From Nemophila menziesii (taxonomy: Eukaryota > Streptophyta > Magnoliopsida > Boraginales > Hydrophyllaceae): a stretch of DNA of 64,000 bases. Positions 34,180 through 46,291 of the stretch are shown here, in pieces. Positions within the stretch are counted from its first letter, which is position 1. Every line of letters starts with the position of its first letter. The DNA lies in the NCBI GenBank assembly GCA_029959085.1, contig JARWIR010000021.1, positions 21,291,620 through 21,355,619 on the forward strand. The letters run 5' to 3'. The translations under genes were made by a program, and so were the position numbers. A model generated the notes under the pieces. That model was not told where the DNA came from. It saw only the letters and a program-made list of their open reading frames with translations, and ran no database searches.

Positions 34180-35966
34180 ATGTCGGAAGCTCCACCGGAT
34201 AAAATAGGTGCACCAAGACCATCTCTGCGCGATGAAGGGGGTCAATTAAATCTAATGCTCCTCGACGTGGCTAGCGATCTGGACGGCACTAGTGTATTCC
34301 CTCCGCTGGAAGTCAAGACCGAGAAGCCATCAAACAGGGTCCGGCCTATACCAGCAACCATTGAGAATATTAGGGTGCCGCCCGTAGCAAAGGTGGCCGG
34401 TCCAGTAACTCGGCGGTGAACGATCCTCCTAGTAAACACACATGATAGCATAACCTCTCACAGGTAAGAACTTAATTCTCCTTGCCATAGTTGACGACGA
34501 AGGAATTAAAACAAATAAAACAAGTGGTTTGGGTAATGATTTGCTTGCCTCGATTAAAGATGATATGTCAATTGATAATTGAGAATTTCCTCAAGTTCTG
34601 AGGTATAGGGATGAAATAACAGAGGGTACAATTATGGAATAACACGGTGGTTGTTAGGTTGTTGGGTTATAGGGTGGGTTTCAATTACTTAGTTTCTAAA
34701 TTGCAACAAATTTGGAATCCAAATGGGATGATTGAGCTAGTTGATGTGGGTTATGGTTATTTTATGGTAAGATTTGCAATTAGTTAAGATTACGATTTTT
34801 CTTTAGTTGAGGGTCCTTGGATGATAGATGATCACTATTTAATTGTTACAGAATGGACACCCAACTTTAAACTACACTTGGACTCGATCACCACTACCAC
34901 AGCTGGGCTCGGTTATCAAATGTAGGTATCAAAATTACACAGCGCGTATACTTAGAAAAATGGAGGATCAAATTGGTAGAACTGTTCGAATTGATCTGTT
35001 AACAAAGGCCCGAAAAAAGAGAAATTATGCAAGACTTGCGGTTGAGTTGGACCTGGGAAAGACCCTCACACCCAAAATCCACATTGGTGGCAAGGTGTGT
35101 CTTGTCGACTATGAGGGCCTTCATTTAGTGTGTTTTGAGTGTGGGAAGTTCGGACATCAAAGGGATAAATGTGAAGCAAATAAACCTTAACAAGCCACAC
35201 AAAATTCAGAAATTAATGATAATAGTAGAGTGGTGGGAACAATAAATAATATTGAGAAAGAGGCGGCATATGGAGAATGTATGACAGTGAAACAGGGTGG
35301 GCGTGAGAAAAATGAGAGTGGGAGAAACTACCATTCGAAAGGGTATCGTGGGGAAGGGGGGAGAATAGGGATCTCAGGTCGAGGTACGGGGCGCTTTTCA
35401 TTGAGGAAGGCAAAGAATATACTCTGGAACTAAGTATAAACCATATAGAAGCGGGTAGAACAAATACTAACACGAGCGGAAAATCTAAAAAGTCTATTGT
35501 ATGGGGACAGTAGCGAGAAGTAAGGTCCGATCCGGAGGAGGCCATAAGATACTAGTTGCACCGGATTTTGAGCCGAGGAAACAACTTGCATCCGTGCTGG
35601 AAATAGAAATCTTTACTTCGAAAAAATGCGCAGGGTTAGGACCTGCTGCAGAAAAAGGGATGGTAAAAAAAGTAACAAGGAAAAAGGTAAGAGTGCGTCG
35701 GTTGAAGGAGGAGCGAGTGGGGATCATAGAAAGAGTGTTGGGCTAAGGATCGGTGAGGGGAACGAAGGTGTTATTATTAGGGGAAGCAGATAACCGTACG
35801 ACGCCAAGGGCCATAAACTAGCTGAAATAACTAGGAGCAACTCGAAGGGAGTTAAAAGAATATCTATGGGAACTATACATGGTCCAACAGGGACCTCAGG
35901 TGAAATTAATAAAATTTTCGAACAACAGGAAAGGTTTTTTGTCATGACAGCGCGTGGGGAAGTGGG
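34180..35966 (+). pseudogene. LINE ORF1 (RNA-binding, CCHC) remnant
   Basis: Gag-like first ORF of a plant LINE. It opens with ATG at 34180 (MSEAPPDKIGAPRP), then shifts frame. The best preserved stretch (about 34850-35190) has ARILRKMEDQIGRTVRIDLL, YARLAVELDL and a zinc knuckle CFECGKFGHQRDKC (35131-35172), the usual DUF4283 plus CCHC order. A basic low-complexity tail follows. The sequence is cut at 35971 by a Sirevirus-like element and continues at 40974. ORF1p would bind LINE RNA, but stops and shifts make this copy dead. Confidence 0.8.
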
Positions 35967-35971
35967 GAAGG

Positions 35972-37603
35972 TGTTGGCATATAGCCTCCCTTAATAGGTT
36001 GTTTTAATGTGACAAATCCTCTTGTGTTTAGTGTGCTAATTACCTTTGTTATATACATTCTATCTTGCACTCTAATTCATCAAAAAGAGCATCTTTATCA
36101 TTTAGATCAAAGCTTTATTGTTTTATCTTAAGAAACTAATTCTCATACAAATGCTATTAACTTTATCTTTGTGTACATTGAGAATTAGCTTTAGTGATCA
36201 ACTACAAAGTGTATAAGAATGATGTCCTCTACAACTCTCGTGAAGAAAGCTTTCTAATCCGAGCATCATAGAAAAAGATATACTCACTAGAAGGTGTTTT
36301 AAACCTTTGGTGCGGTACACCGGAGTACACCTACGGTACACCGCAATACCACGGACCAAAGCACGGTGCATAGACCAGTCCGACCAGAGAGCTAAGTTTC
36401 TACGCGGTACACCGGACGGAAACGCGGTACACCGCAGCATCCCGGACCAGTCCCACGGTGCACTAGATGGCCCGACCAGTAAGCTCAGAAAAACTGCACG
36501 GTACACCGGACCTTTGTCACGGTACACCGGACCACTACACGGAGCAGGCATGCGGTACAGTACATAGTCCGACCAGTAAGCTCAAAAGTCAGTCGAACAG
36601 TCACGCGGTGCACCGGACCCTACCCGCGGTACACCGCACGACAGGGTTTCAGCTCTATTACTAGAGGACAAAGCTTATATCCGTTGGAGAAAAAAATAGA
36701 TCCGTTAGATAGAAGCTTATATGACCGTTGGGAGCATTTTGCAGCTATATATTGAAGGTCTTTCAAGGCTACAAACACACCTTCAACCCATATACACTTA
36801 GGGGCTTAATTGTTATCATCCAAGAAGGTGTCAAGAGCTTCATAGTTCATATCCACTCAATTAAGGAGTTAATCCAAGGAGCTATCAAAGTTATTATCTA
36901 CTCAAAGAGGAGTTTACAAGCTTATAGTCATATCTACTCTTTAGGAGATTATCTAGCAAAGTTGTTTGCACCCCTTTAAACACTTTGTATCTATCCTCTT
37001 AAGTCTAGGTCTTGTAATAGATAGATTAAGAGAGAATTCAAGTATAGGGAGTATACTTGGTATCCTTGTGTTGAGATAGCATAAGTGTTTGAGTATCGGG
37101 AGTATACTTGGTGTCCTTGTGTTGCGATAGCACAAGTGTTTGTCCTTCGTGTTATCGAAGAGGTTGTAAGGGTTATTGTGTTCTCGACCCGGTTAAGAGA
37201 GACACGGGAGCTTAGTGAAAAGCTTGAAATCCTAAGGAGGCTTCCTTAGGTAGTGGATGTAGGGAAACCGAACCACTATAAATCGTGTGTATCTTTCTAT
37301 CCCTACTCTATTTACTTTCCGCACTTTATATGTTTGATAATATGCTAGTATGAATATTGTGATATTGATTATCTAGTTTTTCTAACATATTGCCATCTAG
37401 AGTAGTTAGAGATTAGAAACTCGTTTTACTTGTATCAATTATATATCGAACCTCTTAGCCTATCCATTGCATGATCCCTTAAGAGTTTGATATATTAGTT
37501 GACTTAGAAGTTTCTTTCTTAAACTTATAATTTATCCAAAAGATTTTTTAATTAGGCATTAATCTTATTAGTAATCCTATTCACCCCCCCTCTAGGACTA
37601 TCA
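35972..37603 (+). repeat. 5' LTR of the 4,997-bp element
   Basis: Starts TGTTGGCATATAGCCTCCC and ends CTCTAGGACTATCA. Holds the GCGGTACACCGC-type motif array at 36310-36650 and a run of seven C near its end. Confidence 0.92.
36310..36650. repeat. Array of GCGGTACACCGC-type inverted-repeat motifs
   Basis: About eleven versions of CGGTACACCG, CGGTGCACCG and related forms in ~340 bp, mixed with CCGACCAGTAAGCTC units. The core GCGGT-AC-ACCGC is self-complementary. The identical array is at 39675-40015 in the 3' LTR, with smaller arrays in related LTRs near 49030-49190, 49810-49940 and 55235-55360. GC content stands far above the surroundings. Confidence 0.85.
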
Positions 37604-37605
37604 AT

Positions 37606-37617
37606 TGGTATCAGAGC
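37606..37617 (+). other. Primer-binding site (initiator tRNA-Met type)
   Basis: TGGTATCAGAGC, two bases after the 5' LTR. This is the standard copia-type minus-strand primer site. Confidence 0.9.
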
Positions 37618-39336
37618 CTAACTCTACGTGAATAGCTTAACCGTTAGTAGAGTAAACGATTTGGAATTTAATCTTTTGGAAGTGTTGTTTTCTACACAAC
37701 CTCCATTCTCTTTGTAGGTGATCGTTACTTTGCTTGGAGGAAACTAATGGAAGAATTAATATACGAAAGAACGCTCAAATCTCGAAAAAGGAAAATCCGG
37801 TGATTTCTTTTCTTTATCTCGTATATTTACTTTGCGTTCCTCCTTATGGCTTGTGCTTATAATTATGAATTTGTTGTGATTTGATTAGTTGTGTTTATCA
37901 TGTTTTATCTTGGGATTTTATCTTGTGATACTTATCATTGTTTTAGATGTTATTAGTGTTATTGCATCTAATTCTCATGAATGATGTTTTTGCACTTTAG
38001 CTCTTAGAATTTTGGTAATTGCTTTTTAGTCCCCAAAATTTTCAAAATTGCACTTTGACCCCTCATAGTTATTATATTCTCCAAAGTGTCATAGTTTGGA
38101 CTTCATAATCTTTCACTTGTAAAATTTGCCATTTTAGTTCATATCTTTGAAAAATTGCATTTTTAGTCCCTACTATGTAAAATTGCTATTAGTCCCTAAA
38201 CATTTGAAAAATGCATTTTGACCCCCATACTTTTCAAAGTTTAAATTTTACCCCTATATTTCTTAAAATCGGTTTCAAATTATTCTTTGGGTGTTTTTTC
38301 TTCATAATATCCTACTTGGTCATTATTGTGGTTGTTTTGGATATTTAGGATTTTATTGCGACTTGGCTATATTTGGATAATTGGTTTAGGATGCTATGTG
38401 TCTAACTTGGTTTATTGGATATGTATGTTATATGTTAGATGCTTATTCTTTATGTTTCGGATATTTATTTAAATGTGTTAATGGTGCTAACATTTTCTTT
38501 GATGATATAGGTACTATTGCATCATTCATCCTTGATCTTATTCTATATTGTTTTATAGTCCCTTTAGTTTGTTCAATTAGTCTTAGTTCTTCATATGGTT
38601 GAAAATTGCATTTAGGTCCTTTGAAGTTTTTCAAAATTGCGTTTAGTCCCTAAACTTTTGGAAAATTCATCTTGACCCTTTTGCTTTTCAAAAATGACAA
38701 TTTACCCCATGATTTCTTAAAATTGATTCAAATTTTCTTATTGGTAAAAAGGGGAGAAATTATTGGTCAAACTTTTCAAAATTGAAACAAACACTCTATG
38801 CATTTCGTGAGGGGGAGTTTTTAGTAAATTATCTTTAAAAACTAAAATGCTAGATTAATCGTTTGCACTAATCGTTTATCTTATAATTGCACTAATCGTT
38901 TGCATTGTTAGAAAGCTTATAAGATGAAAACCTATCGATCAAGAAGTTGGTAAAATGTCTCCATCCCTTATCTTTTTATGCTTTGCAATTGTTGATCTTT
39001 GTGCATCTCAAATTAAAATGTTTTAATTGCTCTTTAACCTTTGATCTCTCTATGTTGTTTTTCAAAAATCTATTCACTTGAGTTTTTAGCTCTTCTATGA
39101 TTATTTGCTTGATCTTATTATCCCGTCTTTTTGATGAAGACAAAGGGGGAGAAATATGTGCACTAAAACTTTCAAAATTGCACTTTTAAATACTCACAAA
39201 TGCATTTCACATCTTATATTCATGTTTACTTAAATGCTTTTTGTGAGGGGGAGCTATATTTGATAAGAGCTTATACTTTCATATCATTCCTTAGGTGTTT
39301 TAGTGAAGGATTTGTCATCATCAAAAAGGGGGAGAT
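37618..39336 (+). other. Non-coding internal region with repeated purine tracts
   Basis: After a decayed gag start there is no coding. A loose repeated phrase (TTTAGTCCC plus TTCAAAATTGCA variants) fills 38000-38720. G5AG tracts occur near 38808, 39140 and 39242. The last one, AAAAAGGGGGAGAT (39322-39336), abuts the 3' LTR and is the likely polypurine tract. Multiple tracts are a Sirevirus habit. Confidence 0.75.
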
Positions 39337-40968
39337 TGTTGGCATATAGCCTCCCTTAATAGGTTGTTTTAATGTGACAAATCCTCTTGTGTTTAGTGTG
39401 CTAATTACCTTTGTTATATACATTCTATCTTGCACTCTAATTCATCAAAAAGAGCATCTTTATCATTTAGATCAAAGCTTTATTGTTTTATCTTAAGAAA
39501 CTAATTCTCATACAAATGCTATTAACTTTATCTTTGTGTACATTGAGAATTAGCTTTAGTGATCAACTACAAAGTGTATAAGAATGATGTCCTCTACAAC
39601 TCTCGTGAAGAAAGCTTTCTAATCCGAGCATCATAGAAAAAGATATACTCACTAGAAGGTGTTTTAAACCTTTGGTGCGGTACACCGGAGTACACCTACG
39701 GTACACCGCAATACCACGGACCAAAGCACGGTGCATAGACCAGTCCGACCAGAGAGCTAAGTTTCTACGCGGTACACCGGACGGAAACGCGGTACACCGC
39801 AGCATCCCGGACCAGTCCCACGGTGCACTAGATGGCCCGACCAGTAAGCTCAGAAAAACTGCACGGTACACCGGACCTTTGTCACGGTACACCGGACCAC
39901 TACACGGAGCAGGCATGCGGTACAGTACATAGTCCGACCAGTAAGCTCAAAAGTCAGTCGAACAGTCACGCGGTGCACCGGACCCTACCCGCGGTACACC
40001 GCACGACAGGGTTTCAGCTCTATTACTAGAGGACAAAGCTTATATCCGTTGGAGAAAAAAATAGATCCGTTAGATAGAAGCTTATATGACCGTTGGGAGC
40101 ATTTTGCAGCTATATATTGAAGGTCTTTCAAGGCTACAAACACACCTTCAACCCATATACACTTAGGGGCTTAATTGTTATCATCCAAGAAGGTGTCAAG
40201 AGCTTCATAGTTCATATCCACTCAATTAAGGAGTTAATCCAAGGAGCTATCAAAGTTATTATCTACTCAAAGAGGAGTTTACAAGCTTATAGTCATATCT
40301 ACTCTTTAGGAGATTATCTAGCAAAGTTGTTTGCACCCCTTTAAACACTTTGTATCTATCCTCTTAAGTCTAGGTCTTGTAATAGATAGATTAAGAGAGA
40401 ATTCAAGTATAGGGAGTATACTTGGTATCCTTGTGTTGAGATAGCATAAGTGTTTGAGTATCGGGAGTATACTTGGTGTCCTTGTGTTGCGATAGCACAA
40501 GTGTTTGTCCTTCGTGTTATCGAAGAGGTTGTAAGGGTTATTGTGTTCTCGACCCGGTTAAGAGAGACACGGGAGCTTAGTGAAAAGCTTGAAATCCTAA
40601 GGAGGCTTCCTTAGGTAGTGGATGTAGGGAAACCGAACCACTATAAATCGTGTGTATCTTTCTATCCCTACTCTATTTACTTTCCGCACTTTATATGTTT
40701 GATAATATGCTAGTATGAATATTGTGATATTGATTATCTAGTTTTTCTAACATATTGCCATCTAGAGTAGTTAGAGATTAGAAACTCGTTTTACTTGTAT
40801 CAATTATATATCGAACCTCTTAGCCTATCCATTGCATGATCCCTTAAGAGTTTGATATATTAGTTGACTTAGAAGTTTCTTTCTTAAACTTATAATTTAT
40901 CCAAAAGATTTTTTAATTAGGCATTAATCTTATTAGTAATCCTATTCACCCCCCCTCTAGGACTATCA
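39337..40968 (+). repeat. 3' LTR of the 4,997-bp element
   Basis: Same length as the 5' LTR (1,632 bp), with no difference seen in the stretches I compared. Ends CTATCA and is followed by the TSD GAAGG. Confidence 0.92.
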
Positions 40969-41055
40969 GAAGGCTAACACGATTGGAGAGTTTGAGCTTC
41001 CTCCTATCTTCAAGAAAGGCTAGCTGCTAGAAATTACTAGTTATGGCGACACTAA

Positions 41056-41288
41056 GTACCTGTTTGGAAGTGCTTTTTTAGAGAAGCACTTAAAAGTGCT
41101 TTTAGCATTTAAAAAGTTATTTTGACTTTGAAAAGCACTTTTTTGAGAAGCACCAAATAGGTGCTTCTTAAAAAAAGCACTTAAAATAATTTTAGATTTC
41201 AAAATTATTTTTAATAATTTTTTTTAAATTTTGAATTTTATTCTAAAAGCACTTTTTTAGTCTAAAATAAGCACTTCCAAACGGGCCC
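41056..41288. mobile_element. Tourist-like MITE, 233 bp, TSD TAA
   Basis: Ends GTACCTGTTTGGAAGTGCTT and AAGCACTTCCAAACGGGCCC, with TAA at 41053-41055 and 41289-41291. Same length as the copy at 13905-14137 and in reverse orientation to it. It sits within the plus-strand LINE remnant. Confidence 0.88.
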
Positions 41289-41291
41289 TAA

Positions 41292-42660
41292 GATTCCAAC
41301 AGCTCACGAAACAGGGTACATGGCAATTAAATCGACTTAGCTAAGCCACACGATAAGTTGAGCTGGAGGTTCATAGAGAATACTATCTCCTTCTTTGGCT
41401 TTCTGGATGTTTGGGTTTGGTTCATCATGTCAGCTATGACCACAAATACGACGCGCGTACTTTGGAATGGGGAGTAACTGGAAGCATTCATCCCTCAGCG
41501 GGGTATATGGCAGGGAGACCCTCTTTCCCCTTATTTATTTTTTTTGTGTATGGAATGATTATCTATGCTTATACAAGGGCTTTGTGAGGGGGGTGAATGG
41601 TTACACAATCGCCTTCATCGTCAAGGCGCCCCGATCTCACATGTGTTTCTTGCATATAATTTATTACTATTTCCTGAAGTGGGAGAGGTCTAAGTAGATC
41701 TTATAAAGAATGTCGTGAAGGTATTTTGTAATGAAGCAGGACAAACTGAAAGCGAGGAAAAGTCCCTGATTAATTTCTCGAAAAATGTGGCGAATGAGAA
41801 ATTGGTAGAATTTACGGGACAGAGTGGTTTCACGTTGAGTGAATTTTTTGGGGTCTATCTCAAAACTCCAATACGATTGCAACGCTTACCGCGTGGATTT
41901 TTTTGGAAAATTACTTCTAAGATGAAAAATAACCTTTCGAATTGGAAGAGTCAAAATCTATCAATGGCAGGGCGAATCACACTGGCACAATCAATTTTAT
42001 CAGTTATTTCCACTTACATAATGCAAACACTGAAACTCCCGATACATGTGTGTGACCAAATTAACAGAATTATATGTGATTTTATCTAGGGACCCTCAAA
42101 TGAGGGGAGGAAAATACATTGGATCTCGTGGGAAACTCTATGTAGACCAAAGAAAGTGTGAAGGCTTGGGGCGAAGAGGCGCACAAAATTACAATAAAGC
42201 GCTCTTAGCTAAACTATGATGGAAAATTCTAAAGAATGATCCGTCTTTGTAAGTTAAAGTGTTTACGCAAAAATATTTTTGACAAAGATTTTTGGGGTGT
42301 GTTTTGAAACCTTCCGATTCTAGGATGTGTAAGTACATAATAGTTGGGCGTGAGGTGTTAGAAGGAGGCATAATCAAAGTGGTGAATGGGAATGTGAGGG
42401 ATTTAAAATGGACGCGCGAAACCTTGGGAACTTATTTCGGTGAAATCCGGTTATAAGAGCTTGGTACATGAGAATATTGATACGGGTTTTAAGTGGGAGT
42501 TAATTTGGTCCCTTAAATGTCCGTAAAAAATAAAAGTACTTTTATGGCGTGCAATATGGGATCGATTACCAACGGGAAGAAATTTGAGGAGTGTCTTGGA
42601 TGATTAGATATGTCGGGGGTGTGGAGAAGAAGATGAATCAATGACGCATTTGTTTAAATT
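41292..42660 (+). pseudogene. LINE ORF2 remnant (RT to zf-RVT), continuation of 34180 LINE
   Basis: Resumes the LINE begun at 34180. The endonuclease and much of the RT fingers are gone. Visible are PQRGIWQGDPLSPYLF near 41495, a decayed catalytic region near 41640, and a better-kept stretch at 41715-42089 (SNWKSQNLSMAGRITLAQSIL near 41938). Near 42607 is a zinc-binding block CRGCGEEDESMTHLF. The catalytic FADD is not recognisable, and stops and shifts are frequent. The parent LINE has lost its central ~2 kb and carries two insertions. Confidence 0.78.
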
Positions 42661-43229
42661 TTTGGTTTTGATTTTTATTTTTTTAATACTATTTGGTTTC
42701 AGTTATGGATTTTTATATGTTAAATGGTTTTAGTTTTTGGTTTTTTTTTCAGTTAATCGAACTGTTGACCTCCTTGCTTATACCTAATGAAATGGGTAAA
42801 TGTATATGTAGGTATAAAACGAAATTAGATATAAAAGGGGGCTAGTTAAAATACAGAAATATAATTGAGAATTGAGAATATGTTTGTGAATTGAGTGGGT
42901 AAGTGGGGGTTGTGTAGGAACGTGAGTGGTGTAGGGTCGTGACAAAAATAACGGTAAATAAGTTCAGTCAATTGTTTTTTTTTTTTGGTCGTTCTGTATT
43001 TTTTATTAGTAAATTTAATGCTTAAAAGCCAATACGAACAATTAATTATACAATCCCTTCAACTTAGGGAGTTGATAGATAGCCTTGATGTCACCGGTCA
43101 CCCACTTTATTCGTCAATTATGTCATTAACACTTGGAATTCTACTGAACAATTTTGAGAAGTTAAAAATTTGAGAAGGTAAAAGAGAAAAACTGAGATTT
43201 TGGTGAAAGAAGAGGTTTTAAAGTATTGA
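42661..43229. other. AT-rich spacer
   Basis: T-rich, TTTGGTTTT-like low-complexity sequence followed by unassigned DNA. No coding I can support. Confidence 0.4.
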
Positions 43230-43445
43230 TCATTGGTTTTCAACATTACTTATGAATCAAGAAGTAGTAAATTGCTTGCTTTATTTAGACCATTTTATGA
43301 TATTTTCTATCGTCGACTTTCTTTAAAAGTTTGGTTAAATATTGTATAGGACACTTGTTTTATTCCAAAACATGCTATTATTATTTAAATGACAATTCAA
43401 AAGACGATTCGCATGAAAATAGGATGATCTACTTTGAGCTGAACT
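43230..43445 (+). pseudogene. Small LINE zf-RVT fragment
   Basis: The plus-strand translation (FYDIFYRRLSLKVWLNIV, FIPKHAIII) is a decayed match to the zf-RVT lead-in of the LINE at 1-3304 (about 2610-2740). Only ~70 codons remain, with stops. Confidence 0.65.
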
Positions 43446-43488
43446 GCTGAGGTTGTGCATATCTATAATCCAAAACCTTCTACCTCTC

Positions 43489-45415
43489 TTAGCTCAGATC
43501 TCTATCAATTTTACCGAAACTACTTTTGTAACAACAAATGGACCCATTCACGTATTCTTGAACTATGTGGCATATTCTTTTGTTTGGGAACCTTTTAACG
43601 ACCTCGTCGCCGACCCCAAACTCATATTTAGATTTAACCTCTAAGGATTCATGGTGGACATCAATTTTGACCTCCTCTTTCATATCACAAGTAATCAGGA
43701 CCTCCAGCGACACCTTCTTCATCTTCTTGTCCAAAACGATGAATGTTTCAGACTCGTTTTTAGTGAAGAGGGTTACTGTTCCCTCATGAATATCTATGAT
43801 TCTACGACTCTTGGCCAAGAGTAGCCACACAAGTATCACCAGAACCTGTTTATCTGCATTATAATCAAGTATAACAAAGTCATTGGAAATAGCCAACTTA
43901 CGAGCATTGACGAGATCGTCCTCTATGAGTCCCCATGGCTTTTCTATTAAGCTATCCGCCAACTATAGGATGACGGAGTTCATCTTGTCATCCTAGATGC
44001 CTAACTTCTCAAACAACAACTTGGGCATAAGTTTTACACTCGAACCCAAGTCACACATCACCTTAACATCAAGCTTACCACCTACTTGGATTTGTAGGTT
44101 AAAATCTATAGAATCTTGAAGCTTGGGTCGTAGCTTCTCTTTAACCTTTTTCAAAACTCTCTCAGCTAGAGCCACAGTTTCGACCTCAATCTCTACACTT
44201 GCATCCTTCGTGGAGGGAATCTACTTGATGATTTACAGTGGTGTAAGTTTATTCTCCATTATCTCAAGTACTTGGACGTTGATTTTAGCTGCGCGACGTC
44301 TCTATGAAGATCTTGTAGTCAATGTCACCCTTTGGATAGTTCATCTTCATAGGTATAGGTGGTGAAATCAATGGAATTGTAGCAGACGACTCAACCTTAC
44401 TCTGTTATTGCACCCTCAGTGCGACTACCTCCTTCTCAAGCTATTTCTCTACCTCTTTCCAACTTTCATCTTCAACCAAAATCTCAACACACGACTCTTC
44501 CAAGTTTGGATTGGTTGGTCCTTCGACTCTTTTTTTAGTCTATACGACAATCTCTGCAGCAGGTGGCGATTCCACTACTTTCTCAGTTTGAAGGCTATAA
44601 CCTTACACCATTCAAACCTAACACTACCTCCACCATTCTCTATGGCCTTTACATAATTTCTTGTACCTTGTCCGGATTGTGGAAAAGATTGTGAAATCTT
44701 GTCAAGATGGGAGGCTATATGGGAGACTTTATTCCCCAATATCTTCAACTCAACATATTTCTTGTTGAATCATTCATTATTTCCATTCATATTTTCTCGT
44801 GTCAATTCCCAAAAATATTGCATCGTTTGTTGATTATCGGTTACGGAGACTCTTTGTGGATGTTGTGTCAAAGCTTTCTGGGTAAGACTCTCGGCATAAG
44901 AATCATAGGTTGGTGTCGGTGGTGGAGCTATCTTGACATTAACTTGTCCCCTTCATAAGGACCTTGAGATCTTTGTCGGAATTGTTGTTTTGAGGTCATG
45001 GTTGGTAGAACTACCTTGATTCACGGACCCATTTGTATTAGACCGTTGAAGGCCCTAATGATGGTGATGCGCTTGGTGGAACCCAGTATTTCCCGATTGG
45101 TAATTACAATAATTTGACATAAAAAACACGGATTCTGGGTCCCCTTCATATTCCTCCCAAACATGATCATTAACCCCACAAATCGGAAAACCTTGTGCTT
45201 CTTGCACTACTTTCATCTTCAATTGTTTTCCTTGGAAACATTCTTTCATTGTAAGTTAAAACTGCTTCGTTTGATTCTCTAATATTGAAAATTTATCCTT
45301 TTTAGCAGTTTCACTATCTAAACGCTACGTACATTTTGTATTAGTAATAGGAGCTCGTGACTGTGGCCAACTCCTCTGGATTTCTACTATCTAATCTACG
45401 AACAACTCTCCACAA
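43489..45415 (-). pseudogene. Athila gag-protease remnant
   Basis: Minus-strand reading from the right: a late gag segment (SRAPITNT near 45350; a stretch with GFPICGVNDHVWEEYEGDPE near 45190), a linker, then the aspartic protease region. The protease shows CDLGSSVKLMPKLLFEKLG near 44060, where D-L-G-S is the usual active-site D-[TSL]-G form. A flap and C-terminal part ends at 43489 (NDFVILDY, a block near 43795). The 5' half of gag and its primer-binding site are missing: coding joins LTR-like sequence directly near 45415. In a live element this polyprotein forms the particle and cuts itself. Confidence 0.75.
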
Positions 45416-46201
45416 TAGCACGATTCATTCACAAGTAATAATTAAATAAGTAAAAGTTTATTCTCAGGGGTTTAGTCTGTTAGCTAAAACTCATGTTCAA
45501 ATATAAGTGTAGTTGAGATTATTTGTTTAAACTAAAACAGAAAGAAAAGATAATATTTGTTTGGTTTTTAATTAGTAACTGAACGGAAAAAACAAGATTA
45601 AACTAATAAATGCAATTAAAGTGATTAATAATGGCAAGAAGATATAGCTTAGGTTTGCAAGTATTTACCTATCGTTACTCAATGTATAAGGGCAAATTGA
45701 GCAATATATAAGTAATTCGAAATCTATTACCCCTCTAACTCCCGTCAAGGTAGCTAGAAGGCAACATTAGGACTACCGTGGTACTTGGGTAAGGGGAATC
45801 TACACAATGATCTGTGGTTAAATCTAATCCTATTGACTACCTAGTTAGGGAAGCCTGTTAATATCACTACCACACACTTGCCGATTATGATGTGTTTCCG
45901 TCCTTAAAACCCCCTTCAGGATGAGTGTATAGGTAACTTAGATCAAACTAGAAGTGTACATGCTTTGACAAGTTTAATTAAAACCATTTATTATATAATT
46001 ATAAAGCCAAGCTCAAATCAATTAAAAGGAATTTCTAAATAGCATTAAAATAACAAAATAGTCATTAATCAAGGGTTTATACTGAATGTAAGCCCAAGCT
46101 CTAGGAAAATTACTTCATGATAAAAGAAATAAAAATAAAAAGTAAAGATATTAGATACATAGTTAAGATAAATATCTAATACAAATTACCTAATGGTAGC
46201 G

Positions 46202-46291
<90 letters not shown>

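Larger units (their letters stand above)
35972..40968 (+). mobile_element. Non-autonomous Sirevirus-like copia element, 4,997 bp, TSD GAAGG
   Basis: Complete, recently inserted LTR retrotransposon flanked by GAAGG at 35967-35971 and 40969-40973. LTRs of 1,632 bp (35972-37603 and 39337-40968) align at a constant offset of 3,365 bp, and long reading frames inside them are identical. The internal region is only 1,733 bp. It starts with a primer-binding site complementary to initiator tRNA-Met and a decayed gag start (GGAATTTAATCTTTTGGAAG, shared with the element at 49494), then non-coding sequence with four G5AG purine tracts. No gag, protease, integrase or RT is left, so proteins must come in trans. 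Confidence 0.93.

Noticed and set aside
36198..36664. Several frames of 65-117 codons, repeated identically at 39563-40029
   Set aside because: They run through the GC motif array of the LTRs on both strands. No start context, and duplicated only because the LTR is duplicated.
44123..44958. Plus-strand frames of ~80 codons
   Set aside because: Shadows of the minus-strand Athila gag-protease remnant.
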